64,000 bases of DNA from Streptomyces sp. NBC_00569 (GTDB taxonomy: Bacteria > Actinomycetota > Actinomycetes > Streptomycetales > Streptomycetaceae): assembly GCF_036345255.1 (NCBI RefSeq), contig NZ_CP107783.1, positions 5,319,501 to 5,383,500 of the forward strand, in the 5' to 3' direction. Made by a program: the position numbers and the translations under genes. How positions within the stretch are numbered: position 1 is the first letter of the stretch; the number at the start of each line of letters is the position of its first letter. The notes beneath the pieces are model-generated. The model saw only the letters and a list, made by a program, of their open reading frames with translations. It was not told the origin of the DNA and ran no database searches. Of the stretch, positions 33,877 through 40,865 are shown piece after piece.

Positions 33877-34064
33877 TGGCCTTCTGGATTGAGCAGGAAG
33901 ACGAAGAGTACGAGCGAAAGCTAGAGGTTGAACGGCTCATGCAGTTCTACGCAGCCGATCTAGAGGTCGATCCTCCGGCGTGGGCGAAGTGGCATGAATT
34001 CGATGGGACCGTTCCCCTACCCGAACCATGGGAAAGTCGGGCACGAGAGAGTGCTACCCAATAG
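33876..34064 (+). CDS. Small acidic protein coupled to terS-like gene
   Basis: 62 residues, MAFWIEQEDEEYERKLEVERLMQ..., starting in TAATG with the terminase-like stop. Strongly acidic, with an amphipathic helix. Unknown function; the coupling suggests a partner of the preceding protein. Confidence 0.6.
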   Translation: MAFWIEQEDEEYERKLEVERLMQFYAADLEVDPPAWAKWHEFDGTVPLPEPWESRARESATQ

Positions 34065-34069
34065 GGAAA

Positions 34070-34110
34070 GCCCCCTACCGATCCCGGTAGAGGGCCTTCT
34101 CTTTCTCTTG
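34070..34110 (+). terminator. Terminator at the end of the rightward operon
   Basis: CTACCG-ATC-CGGTAG core stem with GCCC/GGGC extension, then CTTCTCTTTCTCTT. Confidence 0.75.
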
Positions 34111-34242
34111 TGGTGACGGCTGCTGCTGGTTCGCTGGCCGTCCCCCTTCCGGGGGCCTGCTGTTATTGCTCGCCGTCGCAGTCCTCGGAAACTCAGGGTC
34201 AAGCATGGTGATCGGCATGGCGGGGGCGATAGGGGCCAGCAT
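34075..34242 (-). CDS. Small element protein, minus strand
   Basis: 55 residues (MLAPIAPAMPITMLDPEFPR...), GGAGG seven bases before its ATG and positioned immediately after the stop of the neighbouring minus-strand gene, so it is probably co-translated. Pro/Gln-rich, no domain recognised. Confidence 0.45.
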   Translation of the reverse strand: MLAPIAPAMPITMLDPEFPRTATASNNSRPPEGGRPANQQQPSPQEKEKALYRDR

Positions 34243-34253
34243 GTGACCGCCTC

Positions 34254-34442
34254 CTATTTAGGGCACTTCTCGTAATGCCGATAGGGGCCAAGGGCCGGGG
34301 GTCCCGAAACCCGCTCGACAGTGATCCGCCATACGCGGTCGAGGCTCTTCAACTCCTTCATGCAGTCGGCGCACTTCTCCCCCTTGGGGGCGTAGGTCAC
34401 GTACTCGCCCCGGCGTGCGTTGGTCTCTGCTGTAACTGCCAT
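34254..34442 (-). CDS. Small CxxC...HxxxC zinc-binding protein
   Basis: 62 residues from an ATG with GAGGAG six bases upstream. Cys24, Cys27, His56 and Cys60 form a plausible zinc site. First gene of a short leftward operon diverging from the right-end regulator, the layout expected for early or regulatory genes. Confidence 0.6.
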   Translation of the reverse strand: MAVTAETNARRGEYVTYAPKGEKCADCMKELKSLDRVWRITVERVSGPPALGPYRHYEKCPK

Positions 34443-34492
34443 CCCCGACTCCTCTCACTGGGGGTTCATGGTCCGGCCGGTAACTAGGACGT

Positions 34493-34556
34493 AGGAACTG
34501 CACGCAAAGCCCACTTCGGGACGTCCCGATGGGGGTAGAACGTCCCCACGAGACCA
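34493..34556. promoter_or_regulatory. Divergent promoter region with GGACGT boxes
   Basis: GGACGT at 34488-34493, the palindrome GGGACGTCCC at 34518-34527 and AACGTCCCC at 34539-34547, between the leftward zinc-protein gene and the rightward HTH gene. A likely binding site for the HTH protein. Confidence 0.4.
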
Positions 34557-34574
34557 CCAGGAGGGGGTGACGCC

Positions 34575-35315
34575 ATGGCTGGCAACGAGCGGCTACGGGC
34601 GACGTTGGTAGCAGGCGGTTGGACGCACGCAACTCTGGCTGAGGCAACGGGAGTTGATCCGAAGAGCGTCGAAAGGTGGGTGAACCTGGGGAGGGTTCCC
34701 AGGAGGGCTACGGCCGTCAAGGCGGCTGAGGCCCTGGGGGAGGACATCCACGCACTGTGGCCAGCCCTGAGGCAGGCCCGGTCGGCACGGGCCGTGAGCC
34801 CTGAGCTAGTGGCCCTCTACGAGCAGCGGGCAGACCTCCCGGTGTCCGCGTTCATCGACCTTCTGTCGTCGGCACAGGAGCGGGTCGACGTGCTTGTCTA
34901 TGCAGCCGTCTTCCTGCATGAGGCGTACCCCCGACTCAACGACCTACTGAGGGAGAAGGCAGAGGCCGGATGCCAGGTGCGTATCTGTCTAGGTGACGCC
35001 GACTCCCCAAACGTCCAACTCCGTGGCCAGGAAGAGAAGTTCGGGCACGGGATCGAATCGCGATGCCGTCTGGCACTGCTCCACTACCGGCCCTTGGTCG
35101 GAGTCCCAGGAGTGGAGATCCGGACCCACGGGACCACCCTCTACAACAGCCTCTACCGGGTAGACGATCAGGTGTTGGTCAACGCCCACGTCTGGGGCGT
35201 GAACGCGTACGGTGCGCCTGTCTGGCACCTCCGCCGCACAGAGGGTGGGGCCATGTTCGACGCGTACGCACAGAGCTTTGATGCCGTCTGGTCGACGGCC
35301 CAGGAGGTCAGTTAG
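34575..35315 (+). CDS. XRE-type HTH protein with PLD-like C-terminal domain
   Basis: 246 residues. HTH at about 5-60 (LVAGGWTHATLAEATGVDPKSVERWVNLGRVPRR). The C-terminal domain (about 85-240) resembles phospholipase-D-fold regulators: VDVLVYAAVFLHE, CQVRICLGD and HGTTLYNSLYRVDDQVLVNAHVWG, with a degenerate HKD-like motif lacking Lys. In Streptomyces such proteins often precede a Nudix gene, as here (one-base overlap). It may be the element's regulator or a nucleotide-sensing cargo gene. Its codons are closer to host usage than those of the rest of the element. Confidence 0.78.
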   Translation: MAGNERLRATLVAGGWTHATLAEATGVDPKSVERWVNLGRVPRRATAVKAAEALGEDIHALWPALRQARSARAVSPELVALYEQRADLPVSAFIDLLSSAQERVDVLVYAAVFLHEAYPRLNDLLREKAEAGCQVRICLGDADSPNVQLRGQEEKFGHGIESRCRLALLHYRPLVGVPGVEIRTHGTTLYNSLYRVDDQVLVNAHVWGVNAYGAPVWHLRRTEGGAMFDAYAQSFDAVWSTAQEVS

Positions 35316-35785
35316 TGGCACGCACTGAGTACTACGACGACCCCAAAGCCCCCGAGCCCAACAGCTTGGTTGTAGCGGCCTCTGCCGTGGTGACCGATGA
35401 CCGGGGCCGCATCCTTCTCCAGAAGCGCTCAGACTCCGGCCTGTGGGCTCTGCCGGGAGGTGGGATGGAGATGGCCGACAGTCTCCCCGGAGCGGCCGTC
35501 CGGGAGGTCAAGGAAGAGACCGGGCTAGACGTCGAGATCACTGGTCTCGTCGGCACCTACACCGACCCTCGGCACGTGATCGCGTACACCGACGGAGAGG
35601 TGCGCCGACAGTTCAACGTGTGCTTCCGGGCTCGCCTCGTCGGCGGGACCTTGGCCGTCTCAGACGAGTCCCTGGAACTCCGATGGGTGGCCCCTGGTGA
35701 CCTTGACTCCCTCGACATGCACCACACGCAACGACTGAGGCTGAGTCACTTCCTGGACGGTCGGGAAGTCCCCTACCTGGGCTGA
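35315..35785 (+). CDS. Nudix hydrolase
   Basis: 156 residues. Nudix box GGGMEMADSLPGAAVREVKEETG with the REVKEE metal-binding Glu residues, preceded by SAVVTDDRGRILLQKRS. Hydrolyses a nucleoside diphosphate linked to another group; substrate unknown. Starts in TAGTG with the HTH gene stop, so the two form one unit at the right end of the element. Confidence 0.88.
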   Translation: MARTEYYDDPKAPEPNSLVVAASAVVTDDRGRILLQKRSDSGLWALPGGGMEMADSLPGAAVREVKEETGLDVEITGLVGTYTDPRHVIAYTDGEVRRQFNVCFRARLVGGTLAVSDESLELRWVAPGDLDSLDMHHTQRLRLSHFLDGREVPYLG

Positions 35786-35825
35786 TCAGGGCATACCGCC
35801 TCAGCGCCGGTAGCCTGGTGTCAAG

Positions 35826-35842
35826 GGTCGCTGGGAGCGACC
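35826..35842 (+). promoter_or_regulatory. Hairpin in the element-supplied upp leader
   Basis: GGTCGCT-GGG-AGCGACC, 22 bp before the new upp RBS (TTGGAGG). TAGCCT at 35811 is a possible -10. The segment must contain the promoter now used by upp, unless the Nudix operon reads through. Confidence 0.4.
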
Positions 35843-35872
35843 ATCTTCGCTGTTCAGACCCTTGGAGGTATT

Positions 35873-36508
35873 GTGCGTTTGCATGTTGTCGACCACCCGC
35901 TGGTGGCGCACAAACTCACCACGCTGCGCGACAAGCGCACCGACTCCCCGACCTTCCGGCGCCTCGCCGACGAGCTGGTCACCCTGCTCGCGTACGAGGC
36001 CACCAGGGACGTGCGCACCGAGCAGGTCGACATCGAGACCCCGGTCTCGGGCACGACCGGCGTGAAGCTCTCCTACCCGCGGCCCCTGGTCGTGCCGATC
36101 CTGCGGGCCGGTCTCGGCATGCTCGACGGCATGGTGCGGCTGCTGCCGACCGCCGAGGTGGGCTTCCTCGGCATGGTGCGCGACGAGGAGACGCTCCAGG
36201 CGTCCACGTACGCGACACGCATGCCGGACGACCTGTCCGGGCGCCAGGTCTACGTCCTCGACCCGATGCTGGCCACCGGCGGCACGCTCGTCGCGGCGAT
36301 CCAGGAGCTGATCAAGCGCGGCGCGGACGACGTGACGGCCGTGGTGCTGCTCGCCGCCCCCGAGGGCGTGGAGATCATGGAGCGCGAGCTCGCCGGCACG
36401 CCGGTGACGGTCGTGACGGCCTCGGTCGACGAGCGGCTCAACGAGAACGGGTACATCGTCCCGGGCCTCGGCGACGCGGGCGACCGGATGTACGGGGCGG
36501 CCGAGTAG
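35873..36508 (+). CDS. upp: Uracil phosphoribosyltransferase (5' end supplied by the element)
   Basis: 211 residues, normal family length. Salvages uracil to UMP using PRPP: PRPP-binding loop [13 protein letters not shown] and the uracil-binding end [13 protein letters not shown] are intact. The GTG, the codons for Arg-Leu-His-Val and the RBS GGAGG lie outside the core on the element side. The stranded host start encodes Arg-Ile-His-Val with different codons, so the element preserves the protein start while replacing its expression signals. Confidence 0.97.
   Translation: MRLHVVDHPLVAHKLTTLRDKRTDSPTFRRLADELVTLLAYEATRDVRTEQVDIETPVSGTTGVKLSYPRPLVVPILRAGLGMLDGMVRLLPTAEVGFLGMVRDEETLQASTYATRMPDDLSGRQVYVLDPMLATGGTLVAAIQELIKRGADDVTAVVLLAAPEGVEIMERELAGTPVTVVTASVDERLNENGYIVPGLGDAGDRMYGAAE
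35888..35899 (+). repeat. attR core (GTCGACCACCCG)
   Basis: Second copy of the core, inside codons 6-9 of the intact upp. To the right the sequence is host upp; to the left it is element sequence. Confidence 0.85.
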
Positions 36509-36575
36509 CCACCCCGTACGGGCCCCCTCGCGGGATCCCGGCCGTTCGGTTCAGCGGTTCATTCGGTTCAGCAGT

Positions 36576-37220
36576 TCAGCAGTGCTTCTTCGACGTGGCG
36601 GACGTCGGTGAGGGCTTGGCCAGCGCGGCCAGGGCCTTGTCGGCGTCCGCCTTCGTCGTGAGCTGCTTGAACGCGGTGCCGATGATCAGGTCGACCTCGG
36701 CCGGCTTGGCGCGGGTGTCGGTCTTCAGCTCGGCGCCGGAGAGCTGTGTGCCGAGGACCGGCAGCGCGGCATCGGTGGCGCCCTTGGCGCCGAGCAGCAG
36801 CCCGGGGCCCTTGACCTTCTTGTCGTACGCCTTCGTCGCGTTGCCCACGTCGCCGATGGTGAAGCCACGTTTCTTCAGCTCGTCCGCCGTCTGTTTGGCG
36901 AGGCCGCTGCGGGGCGTGGCGTTGAAGACGTTGACCGTGACCTGGCCGGGCTTCGGCAGGATCTTCGGGCTCGCGGAGGACGATGCGGAGGCCTTCGTCC
37001 GGCAGTCGCCGGTGGCGCCCGCGGCCGAGGCCCTGTCGCCGCCACCGGTGAAGACGTCGATCAGCTGCAGAGTGCCCCAGCCGATCAGGCCGACCGCCAC
37101 GACGGAGGCGACGACGGCGAGCACGATCCTGCTGCGCCCGCGGCTCCGGCGCATACGCGGATACTTGTCTCCCGTGATGCGGTACTTGCCGCCCATGCCG
37201 GGGGGAGTGAGCATGCTCAT
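36576..37220 (-). CDS. LytR_C domain membrane-anchored protein
   Basis: 214 residues: cytoplasmic basic N-terminus, one membrane helix (IVLAVVASVVAVGLIGWGTL), a Ser/Ala linker, and a C-terminal LytR_C domain (VTVNVFNATPRSGLAKQTADELKKRGFTIGDV, EVDLIIG). Such domains accompany cell-envelope polymer ligases and bind cell-wall components. A second in-frame ATG lies at 37214. Just after the stop is a short TTCGGTTCAGC repeat run (36544-36582). Confidence 0.82.
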   Translation of the reverse strand: MSMLTPPGMGGKYRITGDKYPRMRRSRGRSRIVLAVVASVVAVGLIGWGTLQLIDVFTGGGDRASAAGATGDCRTKASASSSASPKILPKPGQVTVNVFNATPRSGLAKQTADELKKRGFTIGDVGNATKAYDKKVKGPGLLLGAKGATDAALPVLGTQLSGAELKTDTRAKPAEVDLIIGTAFKQLTTKADADKALAALAKPSPTSATSKKHC

Positions 37221-37321
37221 GGGCGCAGCGTAGTGCGCCCCGGCGGTGATTCCTACTAAATGATCATTGGCCCGCGCCAGGTACTACCCGAAAGGGTCAA
37301 CGCGGGCCCATGGCCCGTCGC

Positions 37322-37618
37322 TCAGCCCAGCTCCAGGACGCGGGCGTGCAGCACCTGGCGCTGCTGGAGCGCGGCGCGCACGGCGCGGTGCAGGCCGTCC
37401 TCGAGGTAGAGATCGCCCTGCCACTTCACGACATGCGCGAAGAGATCGCCGTAGAACGTCGAGTCCTCGGCGAGGAGCGTCTCGAGGTCGAGCTGGCCCT
37501 TGGTCGTCACGAGCTGATCGAGGCGGACCGGGCGCGGCGCGACGTCCGCCCACTGCCGGGTGCTTTCCCGGCCGTGGTCGGGGTACGGCCGGCCGTTTCC
37601 GATGCGCTTGAAGATCAC
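37322..37618 (-). CDS. Conserved ParB-fold-like small protein (often labelled VapB antitoxin)
   Basis: 98 residues with PVRLDQLVTTKGQLDLETLL, TFYGDLFAHVVKWQGDLYLEDGLHRAVRAALQQRQVLHARVLEL. The DGLHRAVRA segment is the pattern of ParB/Srx-type nucleotide-binding folds. Databases commonly call this protein a VapB-type antitoxin, but no toxin gene is next to it, so I would not accept that label. Function unknown. Confidence 0.65.
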   Translation of the reverse strand: MIFKRIGNGRPYPDHGRESTRQWADVAPRPVRLDQLVTTKGQLDLETLLAEDSTFYGDLFAHVVKWQGDLYLEDGLHRAVRAALQQRQVLHARVLELG

Positions 37619-37739
37619 ACGGAAAGCCTACCGGGCCCGGCTCTCCGGGCGCAGCCATGGAGACGGAGTGCGAGGCTGGGAAATGACGCCCTAAACAGGG
37701 GCAAACCGGGAACACTCAATCCGGGGACAGGGGCCAGAA

Positions 37740-39425
37740 ATGAGTGACAGTGAGCCGATCCCGGCTGCGCCGGCGAATGCGGGGCCTTCTTCCGGGGTAG
37801 ACGGGGGCGCCGGGTTGACGCCCGGAACCACCGTCCCCGAAACCGTCACGACCGCCGCAGCCCTCCCCGCCCCCGCCCTGGAGATCGCCTCCGGATACGC
37901 CTTCGCCGGGCCCGCGCTCGATCTCGGCGCGCTCGTGTGGGACGGGCAGTGCCTGCCGGACGCACAGATCCGGATCCCGCTGGGGATGCTCAACCGCCAC
38001 GGCCTCGTGGCGGGCGCGACCGGCACCGGCAAGACCAAGACGCTCCAGCTCATCGCCGAGCAGCTGGCCGCGCAGGGCGTCCCCGTCTTCCTCGCCGACA
38101 TCAAGGGCGACGTCTCCGGCATCTCCGCCCCGGGCGAGCCGGGCCACAGGGTGACGCAGCGGGCGGCCGAGGTCGGTCAGGAGTGGCGGCCGACCGGCTG
38201 CCCGAGCGAGTTCTACGCGCTCGGCGGCATCGGCCCGGGCATCCCCCTGCGGGCCACCATCACCGGCTTCGGCCCGGTCCTGCTCTCCAAGTGCCTCCAG
38301 CTCAACCAGACGCAGGAGCAGTCGCTCGGCCTGATCTTCCACTACGCGGACCAGAAGGGCCTCGAACTCGTCGACCTCAAGGACCTGCGGGCGGTCGTCA
38401 CGTTCCTCACCTCCGACGAGGGCAGGCAGGAGCTGAAGACGATCGGCGGGCTCTCCACCACGACGGCGGGGGTGATCCTGCGCGCGCTGACCGCGTTCGA
38501 GCAGCAGGGCATGGGCGACTTCTTCGGCGAGCCCGAGTTCGACAGCGGCGAGCTGCTGCGCACGGCCCCGGACGGCCGCGGGCTGGTCTCCGTACTCGAA
38601 CTGCCCGCCGTGCAGGACAAGCCGCACCTCTTCTCGACGTTCCTGATGTGGCTGCTCGCGGATCTCTTCCAGGACCTTCCCGAGGTCGGCGATGTGGAGA
38701 AGCCGAAGCTGGTCTTCTTCTTCGACGAGGCGCATCTGCTCTTCAGCGGCGCGTCCAAGGCGTTCCTGGAGGCGATCACGCAGACGGTGCGGCTGATCCG
38801 GTCCAAGGGCGTGGGTGTGTTCTTCGTGACGCAGACGCCGAAGGACGTACCGTCCGACGTCCTCGCCCAGCTCGGCAACCGCGTCCAGCACGCGCTGCGC
38901 GCCTTCACGCCCGACGACCAGAAGGCGCTGAAGTCGACGGTCAGGACGTTCCCCCACTCCGCGTACGACCTGGAGGAGTTGCTGACCTCGCTCGGTACGG
39001 GCGAGGCGGTGGTCACCGTGCTGAGCGAGAAGGGCGCGCCGACGCCGGTCGCCGCGACCCGGCTGCGGGCGCCCGAGTCGCTGATGGGGCCCGTCGACGC
39101 GGCCGCGCTCGACCGGGCCGTGAAGGAGTCGGTCCTCTACCCGCGCTACGCGAACGCCGTCGACCGTGAGTCCGCGTACGAGAAGCTGACGGCCCAGGAG
39201 GCCGAGACGCAGGCGCGCAAGGACGCCGAGGCGCAGGCGGCTCAGGCGGCGAAGGCCGAGAAGGCGGCGGCGCGGGGTTCCGGGGGGCGCGGGAAGTCCA
39301 AGGAGGACGCGTCGGTCGTGGAACAGGTGGTGGGCAGCGGGATCTTCAAGTCGCTTGCCCGGTCGGTCGGTACGCAGCTGGGACGGGAGATCTCGCGGTC
39401 GCTCTTCGGGACGCGGCGGAGGTAG
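37740..39425 (+). CDS. HerA-like ATPase (DUF853 family)
   Basis: 561 residues. Walker A GATGTGKT at 92-99, FLADIKGDVSG, Walker B KLVFFFDEAHLLF, arginine-finger region FFVTQTPKDVPSDVLAQLGNRVQHALRAF. It belongs to the hexameric FtsK-HerA translocase superfamily. The C-terminus is an Ala/Lys/Glu coiled coil followed by a GIFKSLARSVGTQLGREISRSLFG segment. The cellular role is not established. No nuclease partner such as NurA is adjacent. Confidence 0.85.
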   Translation: MSDSEPIPAAPANAGPSSGVDGGAGLTPGTTVPETVTTAAALPAPALEIASGYAFAGPALDLGALVWDGQCLPDAQIRIPLGMLNRHGLVAGATGTGKTKTLQLIAEQLAAQGVPVFLADIKGDVSGISAPGEPGHRVTQRAAEVGQEWRPTGCPSEFYALGGIGPGIPLRATITGFGPVLLSKCLQLNQTQEQSLGLIFHYADQKGLELVDLKDLRAVVTFLTSDEGRQELKTIGGLSTTTAGVILRALTAFEQQGMGDFFGEPEFDSGELLRTAPDGRGLVSVLELPAVQDKPHLFSTFLMWLLADLFQDLPEVGDVEKPKLVFFFDEAHLLFSGASKAFLEAITQTVRLIRSKGVGVFFVTQTPKDVPSDVLAQLGNRVQHALRAFTPDDQKALKSTVRTFPHSAYDLEELLTSLGTGEAVVTVLSEKGAPTPVAATRLRAPESLMGPVDAAALDRAVKESVLYPRYANAVDRESAYEKLTAQEAETQARKDAEAQAAQAAKAEKAAARGSGGRGKSKEDASVVEQVVGSGIFKSLARSVGTQLGREISRSLFGTRRR

Positions 39426-39441
39426 GGCCTGGGCCTCCGGG

Positions 39442-39479
39442 GTGGTCCCGGTCCCGCGGGTGCGGGGCCGGGACCACCG
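39442..39479. terminator. Bidirectional terminator
   Basis: GGTGGTCCCGG/CCGGGACCACC outer stem and CCCGC/GCGGG inner stem between convergent genes. Confidence 0.75.
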
Positions 39480-39489
39480 CCGTGAGGGA

Positions 39490-39642
39490 TCAGGCGCGGT
39501 CCTGGGGGTCCGTGTCCTGGGCCTTGTCGTCGGTCGGTTGCTCGGAGTCCTGGGTCTCGGGCGCGGGGAGTACGGCGCGTCCGTCGCGTGCCGCTTCGGC
39601 GCGCAGGAGGGCGTGCAGGACCGCGTAAGGGTCGATGGGCAT
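39490..39642 (-). CDS. Small hypothetical protein MPIDPYAVLHALLRAEA
   Basis: 50 residues from ATG 39642. A helix (PYAVLHALLRAEAARDG) is followed by an acidic disordered tail ending DTDPQDRA. Full host codon bias, and short proteins with this front helix are frequent in streptomycetes. Unknown role. Confidence 0.55.
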   Translation of the reverse strand: MPIDPYAVLHALLRAEAARDGRAVLPAPETQDSEQPTDDKAQDTDPQDRA

Positions 39643-39712
39643 GAGGGTGTCGTCCTTGTCGTGCGTGGGGGGTGAGCAGGTTCGGTCCGCCGGAAGGGCG
39701 GAGCCGTGCCTG

Positions 39713-40069
39713 TCAGCAGCGCAGGACGACGCAGCGCAGGACGTTCAGGGAATTGAGGGTGGCGCGGGGCGCACGGGGGCGCGCGAGTGGCGCGAAGGGG
39801 CGCGCGCGGGGCACGAGGGTGGCGTGTTCGGCAGGGAGACGCGTCGTGTGCGCCGTCGGCAGGCGCAGCGCGGTGTCGGGGGCGTCCTGGTGGAGCTCGC
39901 CGGGTTCCGGGGAGGAGGACGCGGCGTGCGCTGTCGCGGCCTGGGCGCACGGGACAGCGGACGCGGACGCCATGCCGAGGAGCGCGACGAGGATGAGCAG
40001 CGCCCGGGCCCACGCGGGTCGGCGCACGGTGCGGCGGCCCACGCCCACGGGGGAGGCGTGCGTGCTCAT
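39713..40069 (-). CDS. Putative small secreted or membrane-anchored protein
   Basis: 118 residues from ATG 40069. Basic start (GRRTVRRPAWAR), hydrophobic segment ALLILVALLGMASASA with a possible cleavage after AQA, then a low-complexity Pro/Arg/Ala region ending CVVLRC. No domain recognised. Coding status rests on codon bias and the signal-like segment. Confidence 0.45.
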   Translation of the reverse strand: MSTHASPVGVGRRTVRRPAWARALLILVALLGMASASAVPCAQAATAHAASSSPEPGELHQDAPDTALRLPTAHTTRLPAEHATLVPRARPFAPLARPRAPRATLNSLNVLRCVVLRC

Positions 40070-40172
40070 GGACGTCAATGTCCCCCGGTGACGCCCCGGA
40101 AACGATCAACGTGGTCGAGATCCGCCCTCATGGGCTACGGGGCGCGGCGTGTGCTGACGCGTCCCGGGGGTC

Positions 40173-40766
40173 CTACTTCCCCGCGGCCTTGGCCGCCTTC
40201 GCCGCCGCCTTCATCTCCTGCTTGTGCGCCCGCACCTTCGTGAGCGAGTCGGGTCCCGTGATGTCCGCGACCGACCGGAAGGACTTCGCCTCGCCGTACG
40301 CGCCCGCGGCCTCGCGCCAGCCCTTGGGGCGCACCCCGAGCTGCTTGCCGAGCAGGGCCAGGAAGATCTGGGCCTTCTGCGTGCCGAAGCCGGGCAGGTC
40401 GTTGAGGCGCTTGAGCAGTTCCCTGCCGTCCTTGACGCCTTCCCAGACGGCGCTCGCGTCCCCGTCGTAGTGCTCGACGAGGTACTGGCACAGCTGCTGG
40501 ATCCGCTTGGCCATGGAGCCGGGGTAGCGGTGCACGGCCGGCTTCGTGGACAGCACCTCGGCGAAGGCCTCGGGGTCGTACGAGGCGATCTCGTGCGCGT
40601 CGAGATCGTCGGCGCCGAGGCGCTGGGCGATCGTGTGCGGGCCCGCGAACGCCCACTCCATGGGGACCTGCTGGTCGAGCAGCATGCCGACGAGCGCGGC
40701 CAGCGGGCTCCGGCCGAGGAGTGCGTCGGCGTCCGGCTCCTGGGCGAGGTGAAGAGTGACGTCCAT
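40173..40766 (-). CDS. HhH-GPD-type base-excision DNA repair protein
   Basis: 197 residues with a helix-hairpin-helix region (KRLNDLPGFGTQKAQIFLALLGKQLG) as in the Nth/AlkA superfamily, preceded by VGMLLDQQVPMEWAFAGPHTIAQRL. The C-terminus is Lys/Ala-rich. No iron-sulphur Cys cluster is seen. DNA glycosylase activity is the family expectation; the target lesion is unknown. Confidence 0.8.
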   Translation of the reverse strand: MDVTLHLAQEPDADALLGRSPLAALVGMLLDQQVPMEWAFAGPHTIAQRLGADDLDAHEIASYDPEAFAEVLSTKPAVHRYPGSMAKRIQQLCQYLVEHYDGDASAVWEGVKDGRELLKRLNDLPGFGTQKAQIFLALLGKQLGVRPKGWREAAGAYGEAKSFRSVADITGPDSLTKVRAHKQEMKAAAKAAKAAGK

Positions 40767-40812
40767 GTGTCGATGATCGCGCGGCGCGGTCCCCGGCGCA
40801 CCCCTTTCTGGC

Positions 40813-40831
40813 TTAGGTTAGGCTGCCCTAA
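40813..40831 (+). promoter_or_regulatory. Iron box (IdeR/DmdR operator)
   Basis: TTAGGTTAGGCTGCCCTAA matches the actinobacterial iron-box consensus TTAGGTTAGGCTAACCTAA at 17 of 19 positions, 35 bp before the acylase start. It predicts repression by DmdR1 with Fe2+ and induction under iron starvation. Confidence 0.88.
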
Positions 40832-40865
40832 TCTGTAAGGCCGGTGAAGGTGGGGCGGGGAAAGC

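Larger units (their letters stand above)
26485..35899 (+). mobile_element. upp-integrated serine-integrase element, probable phage satellite
   Basis: About 9.4 kb between two copies of the core GTCGACCACCCG (26485-26496 and 35888-35899). It contains a large serine integrase at the left end, a winged-helix protein with clustered palindromes, zinc-binding small proteins, an actinophage-like operon with a probable small terminase, and a right-end regulator/Nudix pair. Codons often end in A or T, unlike both flanks. I see no capsid, portal, tail, large terminase, TraB or plasmid-type Rep gene. A packaging-dependent phage satellite fits best; a decayed prophage or cryptic integrative plasmid is the alternative. 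Confidence 0.85.

Noticed and set aside
26485..35899. Integrative conjugative element of the pSAM2/AICE type
   Set aside because: No TraB/FtsK-like translocase, no Kil-type genes and no tyrosine integrase/Xis pair; the integrase is a serine recombinase and the operon resembles phage genes.
37322..37618. Toxin-antitoxin locus
   Set aside because: Only the so-called antitoxin is present; neighbours are a LytR_C protein and a HerA-like ATPase.
37716..40109. 797-codon minus-strand ORF
   Set aside because: Antisense to the HerA-like ATPase and smaller genes; no motif, composition typical of an antiparallel frame in GC-rich DNA.
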